From assembly GCA_043228905.1 (NCBI GenBank), contig JBHGNT010000012.1, positions 5,704,001 to 5,768,000 on the forward strand: a stretch of DNA of 64,000 bases, written 5' to 3'. Source of the DNA: Azolla caroliniana (lineage: Eukaryota; Polypodiophyta). Positions 53,401 through 62,869 of the stretch are shown here, in pieces. Every line of letters begins with the position of its first letter. Within the stretch, counting starts at the first letter, position 1. The notes under the pieces were generated by a model. It was not told the origin of the DNA. It did no database searches and worked only from the letters and a program-made list of their open reading frames with translations. The position numbers were made by a program, and so were the translations under genes.

Positions 53401-54875
53401 AGAAATACACGCTCCCGATGAACAACTCTCGGCCACAACCGAGCCTAGAATCAAACACAAAAAACGGGTAATGAACGCACGACATGGTGAAGAGAGGAGT
53501 ACACAGGATGTTAACGTGGAAAACCCAAACTAGGGAAAAACCACGGCAGCCCACAGACTACAAACTATCACTATATCACAATGTACAACAGTAAAGCACC
53601 GAGGCAACGACCTCGAGCTTGCTATCTTCGCCACAGGCAGCGGTTACAACAGAGGCAGCGACCTCTTCCTCTCTCTCTCTCTCTCTCTCTCTATACACAG
53701 TTACGCGCTCAAATCTTGCACCAACAAGAATGACAACACCTATCTACTAAGTTTGCCCTAAGTCATATTTATACTAATATGACTTTTTGGCTATTTACAA
53801 ATATAGCCCCAAAGGGCTCTCAGAAACATATTTACGAATATATCCCTTCATTCGGTGAGCACTCCTCACCGGGCCTGCATCATCCGGATCTTGCCGTGCA
53901 CTCGTTATCCGGTTCTCACCGGGCCTTCACTATCCGGCTCTTGCCGGGTACTCGTCATCCGGTTCTCACCGGGTCTTTCGTTGTCGGGTCCTCCACATCC
54001 GGTCTCAGCCTCGACCGAGTTTGCTCATCAACACTGTTCTTCTCACTTCCCATCCGGAGGGACCTGTTTCCTAACAGAAGGTGCTTCAACAGTTCAACAT
54101 GTCGAATGCGAAACCGGTCGGATCGACACTTCCGGCAAACTGCAAGCTATCCAGAAAGTAGAGCCCGAGGACAAAGACAGAAAAGGTAGATATGATGAAG
54201 ATACCATATGCCTCTGTCGTCGGGAGCTTGATGTACGCAATGGTGTGTACCCGGCCGGATATCGGATATGCAGTCGGAGTGGTGAGCCAGTTCATGAGCA
54301 ATCTCGGAAGAGAGCACTGGAACGCGGTCAAGTGGATACTCTGGTATTTGAAAGGCACCTCGAGTATGTGCCTCCGGTTCAGCTCTAGTAATCCCCAACT
54401 TGACGGATTCACGGATTCAGATATGTCGGCTGATGCGGATACCAACCGGTCTACATCCGGATATGTCATGATTTATGCAGGGGGAGCTGTTTCGTGGCAG
54501 TCGAGGCTCTAGAAGACGGTTGCATTGTCAACCACGGAGGCAAAGTACATGGCAGCTATAGAAGCCAGCAAGGAGATAATCTGGATGAAGGACTTCATCA
54601 GAGAGCTAGAAATCCATCAGGTGGAATACTGGCTCTACTACGACAGTCAAAGTGCCATCCACCTTGCAAAGAACGTGGCATATCATTCCCGGATGAAACA
54701 TATCCCACAGAGGTACCATTGGATGCGAGAGAGAGTAAAAGATCAAGAGTTCGTGTTGACGAAGATCCACACGGAGGAGAACGGGTCAGACATGTTGACC
54801 AAGGTCCTGACAACTGACAAGTTGGACGCGTGCCGAAAGCGGATCAGGCTGACAAGACATCCCATGCCGGAGTGA
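50439..54875 (+). pseudogene. Degenerate gag-pol of copia E
   Basis: Gag starts at 50439 (MEESFGGMFKL) and has a stop near 50688. The zinc knuckle CFYCGKLGHFQKNC lies near 51140. The protease motif is changed to VVDFGALF (normally DSGA). The integrase finger is WHKRLCH with a frameshift after it. The integrase core (HTDVC...RADNEGEY) is joined near 52160 to its C-terminus (CIFLAYGDDEFGYRVWD), so the middle of integrase is deleted. The reverse transcriptase at 52620-53400 is long and open with DVKTAFLHGDLEEEIY and LYVDDM, and a stop at 53282. It is interrupted at about 53406-54076 by an LTR-like insert. RNase H follows at 54190-54875 with stops. Non-functional. Confidence 0.92.
53419..54076 (-). 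repeat. Solo-LTR-like insert inside E
   Basis: The minus strand begins TGTTAGGAAACAGGTCCCTC, similar to E's own LTR start, and near its other end has GGCTCGGTTGTGGCCGAG as in E's LTR. E's reverse-transcriptase frame breaks near 53400 and resumes at about 54077 (VLQQFNMSNAKPV). It contains a tandem array of about 2.5 units of 50 bp (CTCACCGGGCC...ATCCGG) near 53866-53990. No clean 5-bp duplication is visible, so the left border is approximate. Confidence 0.65.
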
Positions 54876-54885
54876 AGGGGGAGAT
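54875..54885 (+). other. Polypurine tract of E
   Basis: AAGGGGGAGAT directly before the 3' LTR. Confidence 0.8.
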
Positions 54886-55405
54886 TGTTGGGAAATCAAT
54901 CCCTCCTGATGGGATCCGGTGATGAATGAAGAAGACCCGGTGAGAACCAGAAGAGAGCCGGTGAGAACCAAAAGGGAGACATATCTGCAAATATGTTTCT
55001 TGAGTAAGCCTATTGAGGCTATATTTGTAAATAGCCCTAAGTTCATATAAGTATAAATATGACTTAAGGCAATCACTTTGTGTGAGTTTTTTGGTTGTTG
55101 TTGTAACTATTGTACAGAGAGAACGATAGAGAGAGGGGGAGAGAGATACAGATCTATACTCTGTTGTAACCGCCGCTTGGCGAAGAAACCGAGCTCGAGG
55201 TCGTTGCCTACGAGTCTCTGATTGTACCCCTTCTCTTCATAGTGATAGTTTGGAGTCTGTGGGCTCCCTTGTTCTTTCCCATTTAGGGTTTTCCACGTAA
55301 ACATCTTGTGTTTCACTCTTTAGTTCCCATTTCTGTGTTCTCCATTCTCATAGAAGTGTTCAAGGCTCAGTTGTGGTCGAGCAATATTCCGCGCTATTCT
55401 CAACA
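54886..55405 (+). repeat. 3' LTR of E
   Basis: 520 bp, TGTTGGGAAAT...CTCAACA, followed by GCTTC. Confidence 0.92.
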
Positions 55406-57601
55406 GCTTCTTCCGCTTCTCATCCGTTACATGCACATATGCTATGCTACTGAATATCCGTAGGTGTCTCAAATTCGGCTTCCGCCCGAAATACAACTCA
55501 TGTGCTGACACCTCATCCCCGATCCGGTTTTGGATGTAGACGGTCGTCTGAATCGCCTCAGCAGTAGAATTGGAGCATGCTCTTCCCCTCCAGCATTGCC
55601 CTTGCTACGTCGACAATTGACTAGTTTTTCCTTTCGGCCACACCGTTTTGCTCCGGTGTGTATTTGCAGCTGAATTTTCTCTTAATTCCATTATGTTGCA
55701 GATAACTATTGAATTGGCCGGAAAAGTATTATTTTCCGCCATCTGATCGCATGCACTTTATCTTCCTCTCCATTTCCCTTTCGACTAAGCTTTGAAGGTT
55801 CCGGAAACAGTCGAAGACTTCGCTTTTCTTCTCGATGAGGTATATCCACGTGTGTCGACTATAGTCGTCGATGAAGGAGACGAAATACCCACTCCCGCCA
55901 AGACTAACGTTCTGTGTCGGTCCCCATACATCCAAATGTATTAGATCGAGCTTGTTACAGCTCCGATTTCATTCGGTGGGGAATGGAAGCCGGTGTTCCT
56001 TCCCGAGATGGTAGCCTTCACAAACGTGGGCCTTCCGGCCACTAAATTTCGGCAAACCGAACACAACCTGTTTCAATTGCAGGACCTGAAACCTCTGATA
56101 ATTGACATGGCAAATCCGCTTGTGCTAGAGATCTATGTCTGATTCAATCTTCTGTCCTTTCGCAAACATGGTGGTGCCAACATCATTAGGGTCTAGGATG
56201 AACATAATCCCTTCTCTGCGCCCTTGCGCAATTATCCGACCTTCTTCCTCAATGAAGCACCCGAGGTGCGTAAACCGCACCTGCATCCCCTGGTCGACGA
56301 TTTGTCCAACCGACACCAGGTTCTTTGTGATAGTTGGAATGTGTAGTATGTTCATCAACTTCCCCTTTTGTCCGACATGGCTTAAGGGGACTTCTCCGAC
56401 ATGCACAATCGGGTGAGGGGTGTCGTCTCCGATTTTGACAATCCCCGGTTGTTCCGGTTTCTCCAAAAAAGAGAACCACTCTTCATGGCTCATCATATGG
56501 TTGGACGCTCTAGAATCAACGTACCATACTTCCTCCGATTTAGAAGTAGTTTTCTTCATCGAGTTAGCCTTGTGCTTCATCACGAAGATTGACCCTTTGC
56601 TGGTCTTCCTGGTTCCAGATCCTTTCGATCCTTCTACATAGTGCGAGCTTTGTCGATTTCCCTGTCCGGTATTGCCGGATCTGGATTTATCAGAATCGGC
56701 GTGCTTCTTCCAGCATTCGCTTTCTCTGTGGCCTTTCTTGCCATAGTACCAACATTCCGTGTCGGCCTTTCTTGCCACAGTACCAACATTCCATGTCGGC
56801 CTTTCCTTGCCGGTTTCCGGCACTGGTATGACTCCCCCTGCTTGTGGAGGGTCCGGAACTGCTGTCGGCACTGTCTTTATGCCTTCGGTTCTGCTCTTGC
56901 CGGCCGCCTCCATTGCGTGCCGACCCACCTCATCCTCCACGCCCAGGAGATCGATCCGCCTCCGTGTACAGCATCCGGCTGTCCGATTGAGTGGTCCTCG
57001 ACCAATTCGCGTGGTTATCTTCGACCATCAACATTGATTGTAAGTCGAAGAAGGATGGTGGCTTCTCCCGGGTGCAAATTGTCGTCCGGATTGGCCCGTA
57101 TCGTTGTGCTAGACCACCAAGACAGATTTGGACCATCTCGTCTTCGTCCACCATCACATTGACGGACCCGAGCGCGTCACAAATCTCCTTTATCTTATTG
57201 GTGTAGTCTGTAACCGACATATCTCTTTGTCGAATGTTGTTCACCTCTTGTCGGAGCTGTGACTTACGGGTTGTGATACTTGCGGCAAAAATCTTCCGAA
57301 GGTTTTCCCAAACCGCCTTTGGCAGTTTTGCATCCTTGATGTAGCCGAGCATCTGATCATGCACATCTGACGCGAGGCAGTACAATACTCGGCTTGCTCC
57401 TTGCTCCCATGCTGGGAAGTCTTTGTGTGACGGCTCCGGTGCTACCTTGTTGGCTTCTTCCACACAACTCCAATATCCATGCCCCAGCAAGTACTGGTGC
57501 ATTTTATATGACCAGGATGCATAGTTGCTCCGGTCGAGCTTTTCCGTCGGAAGTGAACTTGTCATTCCTCTGTCCATCTTAGGTTCTCTTTTGTTCTTCA
57601 C
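55406..57601 (-). pseudogene. Copia F gag, protease and integrase part
   Basis: Minus strand. The gag frame runs from 57601 (or an internal Met such as MTSSLPTEKLDRSNYASW) through DFPAWEQGASRVLYCLASD, DEDEMVQICLGGLAQRY and FFDLQSMLMVEDN to 56930. The zinc-knuckle region is disrupted by a 34-bp tandem duplication that shifts the frame, and the second Cys reads Tyr (CWYYGKKGH). The protease reads YVDSRASNHM with Arg for Gly. The integrase core has LDVWGP, FIDDYSRHTWIY and SDGGK near 55740-55940, then PEQNGVAER near 55640. The last codons (HELYFGRKPNLRHLRIF, YVHVTDEKRKK) end at 55406, where E is inserted, and continue at 49877. Confidence 0.9.
56733..56800 (-). repeat. 34-bp tandem duplication in the F zinc-knuckle codons
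   Basis: Two adjacent copies (56733-56766, 56767-56800) of the segment coding for ECWYxGKKG, differing at two or three bases. Since 34 is not a multiple of three, the duplication shifts the frame. Confidence 0.88.
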
Positions 57602-57661
57602 CGAGTGTTAGGGTTTGTCTTCACTAGTTGCTCGTCGACTGCAGAGGTTCTCAACCCTCGC

Positions 57662-57673
57662 GCTCTGATACCA
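57662..57673 (-). other. Primer-binding site of F
   Basis: Reverse complement of TGGTATCAGAGC directly next to the LTR. Confidence 0.88.
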
Positions 57674-58135
57674 TGTGAAAGTTAGCGTGCTGAAGCTTAT
57701 TCCAAACCAGTTGTGCCGGATAGTAGCAGTAAAGAGAAGAAGGTTGAATGGAAGCTTAACACAGATAATAAGCATACACAGGAGAGACAGAGAGAGAGAA
57801 AGAGAGAAGAACATAAAACTCTATTCAAAATAATACTCTCAATATTCTGTACATTGAATGTGCTCAGAGAGCACTTTTATACAAGTCCATAAAGAACTGA
57901 CAAAAGTAATGACAAGTACTTCAATGCTCACATGAGCGACTATCACTAACTCCCAAAAAAATGCCTATGTACTAGGGTGGATCCATAGGCCTCTAACGGC
58001 CTACCGGTGTCAATCCGATCCGGGTCTCCAATCCGGCTCCTGGTTCCAGATATCATCCAGACACCGATCCTGTTCTCCGATCCGGCTCTAGCTTGTGCAC
58101 CCGATCCGTATCTGGTTGAGCTTGCTCGCTCAACA
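57674..58135 (-). repeat. 5' LTR of F
   Basis: About 462 bp; in element orientation it starts TGTTGAGCGAGC and ends CTAACTTTCACA before the primer site. It is followed at 58136 by the LTR of another element (G), suggesting F inserted there. The matching 3' LTR is missing. Confidence 0.75.
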
Positions 58136-58380
58136 TGAGTTAATGAAGAGAGAGGGTGACCTTATATAAAGCACTCTCCTCCTACTTCATAGGGTGTCGG
58201 TTGTGACTCTTTGTAATGCTACATTTTTGTATCTCATATTCTCCTTGTGAATATACACCTTCTTCTTGAGTATTCTATCTAATCTATCTTGTGTTTTCTC
58301 TTCTCTCCTCTCTTTCCTCTCACACATACACATAACACACATCTCTTCCATTGCACAAGAATTATGTCTGATTCTTTACA
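58136..58380 (+). repeat. LTR fragment of element G
   Basis: Contains a TATA-like TTATATAAAGC near 58163 and ends TTTACA before a primer-site-like TGGTATCCCAGC (58381-58392; two changes from the usual motif). The left part is cut by F. Confidence 0.6.
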
Positions 58381-58537
58381 TGGTATCCCAGCAGTTTGGT
58401 AGCTCGATCTAGCCCATCCGCGCGTTTTGTGTTCTACGCCGATGTTCGAGAAGAATCAGTCCATCGCTATCGTATTGCCACTACATACCTCGTGTTCGAG
58501 AGAGAAGGAAAAGAAGAAAGAAAAATTCATCGATATA

Positions 58538-59368
58538 ATGAATACTCAATTGGGGAGTGGTCTCCCTAGCAAGAAGTTGGATAGAAACAACTTCATCTTG
58601 GGAGTACAAGATGCACCAATACCTTGTTGGCCAAGGCTATTGGAGCTACATCAAAGGAGCACAATAAAATTGACCCAACCCAACAACTCCCGAATACTCA
58701 ACATGGGAGCAAGCCGCAAGCCGAGTGATGTATTGCTTAGTGACATGTGTTCATGATCACATGCTCGGCTACATTCAAGAAGCCGAGACGTCGAAGGAAG
58801 CATGGGAGAATCTACGAAAGATTTTCGTGGCCAACACAATTGCAATACAACTTCAACTCCGCCAAGAGTTGAATAATATCGAACAAAGGGATATGTCCAT
58901 CACAAGGTACACCTTGAAGATCAAGGAGCTTTGTGACTCGATCGGCTCAATAACCGTCAATGTGGATGATGATGAGATGGTGCAAATATGCCTCGGCAGC
59001 CTTGCACCACGGTTCAGCACGATGAGGACCTTCGTACTAGCACGGGAGAATCCTCCCTCTTTCTTCGATCTTCAATCCATGTTGTTGGTTGAAGAAAACC
59101 ATGTTTGAACGGGAAGCAACGCCTCAAAAGGGCACATGCTCTACACACATTCGAACAGAGGAAGAGGACGCGGCCAAGCAAGAGGCCAATTCAGCCAAGG
59201 ATGAGGCGGACGAGGTCCGACTTACGAAAACAACTCCCAATTTCAGCAACAAGACGGAAGCCATCAAGGAACCTTCAGAAGAAGGGGGAGCTTGTTAATA
59301 ACATGGTCGTATTGTGTGGAACAAATCAACACTCTCCAAAGGTGAGGGTCATAAGTGGATGCAAGTAA
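58538..59368 (+). pseudogene. Copia G gag fragment
   Basis: The frame starts MNTQLGSGLPSKKLDRNNF. After a frameshift near 58730 it continues YCLVTCVHDHMLGYIQEAE, TSKEAWENLRKIFVA, QELNNIEQRDMSI, VDDDEMVQICLGSLAPRF and FFDLQSMLLVEENH. A further frameshift leads to an Arg/Gly-rich tail (NRGRGRG) near 59150. It closely resembles F's gag and the fragment at 24672. No protease or pol follows; element H abuts it. Confidence 0.82.
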
Positions 59369-59609
59369 GGTAGATCGATGGCATTAGAAACAGAAATAGA
59401 GAAAACAACACACAACAAAGCAACAGAGAGAGACGATTAGGCACAAGATGAACAATATTTCAACAACCTCAAAACTAAGTTACAAAGTCAGTTTATGTAG
59501 TGACTGACTCAGGGCAACTACCCTTCTCACTATTTACATAAATAGCCTAAACCTAGTGTGTACAAAAGGAGACAATGTGAATACGTTCATTAGAGACCCA
59601 CATTCAACA
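59369..59609 (-). repeat. 3' LTR of element H (inner border uncertain)
   Basis: In element orientation it starts TGTTGAATGTGGGTC at 59609, and later shows GGGTAGTTGCCCTGAGTCAG, a diverged version of the A-D LTR (GGGTAGTTGCCCTAAGTCGG). The palindrome has decayed. I could not place the other border precisely. Confidence 0.65.
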
Positions 59610-59618
59610 CTCCCCCAT
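59610..59618 (-). other. Polypurine tract of H
   Basis: Reverse complement of ATGGGGGAG next to the LTR; same position as in A-D. Confidence 0.7.
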
Positions 59619-59839
59619 AATGGGCGTATACATCGAAATTCTGTAAATCAAAATAAATGTACAATACATATTGATATAAGGTTTTCAAACAAATCTAAAT
59701 TTCGTTCGAGTCGGTGAACTTCGAAAAACTAAAGGCCGAACTGGCCAAAGTTGTGGAAGTTAAAGCCGAACTTCGAACTGTCGAAGTTGATTGTTCGAAA
59801 ACATCCTAAGTGTCCGACTTAATCAGACTGATTCTTCAT

Positions 59840-61378
59840 TATGCCCATCTAGTGCCGAAGGGTTTAGGGTTTAGGCCTCTTTTGCCGCATCGGACGCAGC
59901 TACGTATTCAGCCTCGGTCGTTGATGTGGCAGTGCACTCCTGAAGTTTCGATTTCCACGAGATTGCTCCATTGCCGAACTTAAAGTAGTATCCGGTTGTC
60001 AATTTTTTACTGTCCACACAACCGGCAAAGTTTGCGTCAGTATAGCTGACTATGCCTGAACTGTCATTCGGACCGAATAGAATGCCAAGGTCTTTTGTGC
60101 ACACCAGATATCTGAACACATGCTTTACTACATTCTAGTGCGATCGGCCAGGGTTGTGCATGAATCTGTTGACGACTCCTACGGCATTAGCAATGTCAAG
60201 CCATATCACGACCATCGCGTACATCAAAGAGCCCATTGTCGGTGCATACTGTACCGACTTCATAATGTCCCCTTCCAAACCAGATGTCGAGCAGTCTCAC
60301 TGAGACAGCCGAAGGCTAATGGGGAGCGGGATTGAAGCAAGTTTAGCCGATTTCATGTTGAAGCGTTTGAGGACACGGGTAATATAGTCGGATTGGGACA
60401 AAAACAATTGTCTTTGCTTTTGATTCCAACTAATCTTCATACCGAGAATGTGTCTTGCCGGACCGATGTCCTTCATGGAAAACCTCAACCGCAGTTGTCG
60501 AACGAGTTCAGCAAGCTCTCCGGCTTGGCGACCGGAGATTAGCATGTCGTCCACGTGGATGATGAGGAAGATGGGTGACCCATCTGGAGTTGTTTTCATG
60601 AAGAGATAGTGGTGCTCACCGCTCTTCGAGAAGCCGACCGACTAAATGAAGTCATCGAACTTCTTATACCACTGTCGTGGTGCCTGTTTCAAGCAGTAAA
60701 GACTCTTCCTGAGTCGGCAGACTAGATGTTCTTGGCCGGGTGCGACGAAGCCTTTCGGCTGCTCCATATAAATTTCCTCCTCTAGATCACTGTGGAGGAA
60801 TGTCATTTGGACATCTAGCTGAATCAGCTCCAAATTCTCGGTTGCCATGACACCGAGCATAAAGCAGAGGGTTGTCATTTTCACCATTGGTGAAAACATT
60901 TCATCAAAATCGACGCTATATTCCTGTCAAAACCCTTTCGCTAATCTGGCCTTGAATTTTGGGGTGGTTGAATCGGCCGCCTCTTTAATTCTATAGACCC
61001 ATTTGCATGGAAGAGCACGTCGAATTTTTGGTAGCTCGACCAAGTCCCAAGTTTGGTTTGCTCGAATGGAGTTCATTTCGGACTCCATTGCCAAATGCCA
61101 GGTGGTCGAATCGGCAGATGCTGATGTTTCTTCGTATGACGTCGGTTCTCTGGCGTCCGTAAAGAAGATACCATGAGAGTATCTCTCTGGGGTTGCAACA
61201 ATCTCTCGGATCTTTGAGGTATGACTAGACCAGTCACATCAAGTGTCGTATTCAGATGGTCTGAAGCCGAAACATTCGGTTGTGCCGAGTCGGATGCTGT
61301 CGAGTCAGTACTAGAGGTTTCGGCTACCCGTGAAGCTGACCTTGTGTTGTGTGTTGGGCCTTCATGAAGGGTTGGCAC
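59840..61378 (-). pseudogene. Copia H pol fragment (cousin of A-D)
   Basis: Minus strand. It begins at 61378 within VPTLHEGPTHNTRSASRVAE, which aligns with the linker of A-D (VPTLQEGPALNTRSASRVAE), then covers reverse transcriptase and RNase H. The catalytic motif reads HVDDM where A-D have YVDDM. Stops and frameshifts occur near 61200, 60935, 60640, 60297 and 60120. The last part of RNase H (about 260 bases relative to copy C) is deleted and replaced by a short GGGTTTA repeat. Gag, protease and integrase are missing beyond 61378. Confidence 0.88.
59860..59875. repeat. Telomere-type GGGTTTA repeats at a deletion junction
   Basis: GGGTTTAGGGTTTAGG, 2.3 units of the plant telomere repeat, exactly where element H lost about 260 bases of RNase H. 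Confidence 0.7.
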
Positions 61379-61760
61379 TGTTGTCCACCGGAATAGTAAT
61401 CGACGAACAGAAGCGCAGAAATATAGAATATAGTAAGAGCGTAAGAAATGCATGTAACAATTCACGCGGGAAGCGTGAACGGCTAAAAGACCCTGTGTAT
61501 ATAAATGGCAGAAAAACCTCTATAAGAGGTAGCGTATAATTTTGGTGCATAGAGCGTTATTCTATATGTGCATATATGTGATTTGATCTATTGTGTTCTT
61601 TGTTCTCTGTGGCGTATTGTAATCATAAGGGCATAGGCGTAAGTGCGGATACTAGTGCATTGTCTAAGGAGTTCGGTTGTAGTTGTCTCCCTTGTACACT
61701 ACTAGGATATGGGGAAGTATCCCACTACATATTACGGTCCCGGGGACTCCACTATACATA
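61379..61760 (+). repeat. Unidentified LTR-like segment
   Basis: Begins TGTTGTCCACCGG exactly where H breaks off, and contains a clear TATA-like GTATATAAATGG near 61497-61508, both typical of an LTR. No primer site, polypurine tract or target duplication is visible (the left flank GGCAC is not repeated to the right), so the element type and right border are unknown. Confidence 0.35.
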
Positions 61761-62869
61761 AGAAGATTGTATCACGTGCGTTCATGACATCATTTATAAA
61801 CCCCTTATACGTATGGTTTTTACTATTTTAGTAACCCTTGTGTAGAAAAAAGATTAATAAAAATACCCCTTATTACCAATATATTTTTTGATAACCACCC
61901 ATTTTGAATACCCTTACATATAAAATATACATGCACACATAGGTTGCAATCCTAGAAGGGATCAATGACCATCTTTACAATTGATGACTCGCAAAATTAT
62001 GAATCGACATTAAACATCATATGCAAATTCCCAGAAATGCTTCATCAAGTGCCACATAGATTGAAAACACAATGTGTAAAGTACAAAGTAATGTACACAC
62101 AATTAGGAAACATTACCCAAAAACACTACAGGTATAACATATACAAGCCACATATAAGTTTTTGTTTTTAGTTTATTGAGACGTATTAAGAACATTGAGT
62201 GATAAAAAACAATGTAATTTACAATAAAACAATCTTGAACTTAACACATACATCTCAAAGAGCACATATGGAACAATCCAAAATGCATATCAATAATGAA
62301 ATTACTAACAAATTAACATTATGTTTGGTTTCATGGATATAGACTCATATAAAGCCATAATATTATTTTTTCTCAAACACATTGATCAAACAAATGGCAA
62401 CCTACTTCATATTTCCATTTGAAATGTAAGACATCATATATTCACATACTCTTACCCAAATCAAAATGAAATAAAATAAATCATTTTGTTATTGCAATAT
62501 CTACTTAAAAAACTTATTGCAATAAAGGTTACCCTTATAAAGACTGAGTATATAAAAAGAAAACCCTAAGAAGTTCATTTTAGGTTGTAAATTTCATGTC
62601 GTTTCCATCTTCAACATTGGACCTATATCATAAAATGTAACACCAAAAGCAAGAAATCTTAATATACATGGAAGTAAATATTATCTTAATATACATGGAA
62701 GTAAAGAAATCAAAAAATATATTTGGAATACCGTAGGTTTATATTTGGTTTCTACTCTTTTCTCCTTTTCCTATTAAAATAAAAAGCATAAATATTAAGT
62801 TACTTTAATACATATTATATATGTACATGTATGCAAGTATATAATTCAAAATAGCTTATATATACATAC
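61761..62869. other. AT-rich DNA; intron side of the right-edge gene
   Basis: No coding region I can support. If the minus-strand gene at the right edge is spliced, the sequence from 62869 downward would be its intron. A small direct repeat (TTAATATACATGGAAGTAAA) occurs at about 62659 and 62686. Confidence 0.4.

Larger units (their letters stand above)
49878..55405 (+). mobile_element. Copia element E nested in F
   Basis: LTRs at 49878-50410 and 54886-55405, GCTTC on both sides, primer site, polypurine tract and a broken gag-pol of the TNT1-94/Tork type. A reverse-oriented LTR-like insert lies at about 53419-54076. The LTRs differ by indels and many substitutions, so E is clearly older than C and D. 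Confidence 0.93.

Noticed and set aside
53414-54081. A 5-bp target duplication around the LTR-like insert in E
   Set aside because: The flanks (CCCGA and GAAGG) do not match; the left border is uncertain.
61965-62171. A 68-codon plus-strand frame
   Set aside because: No recognisable motif, AT-rich surroundings, no supporting signals.
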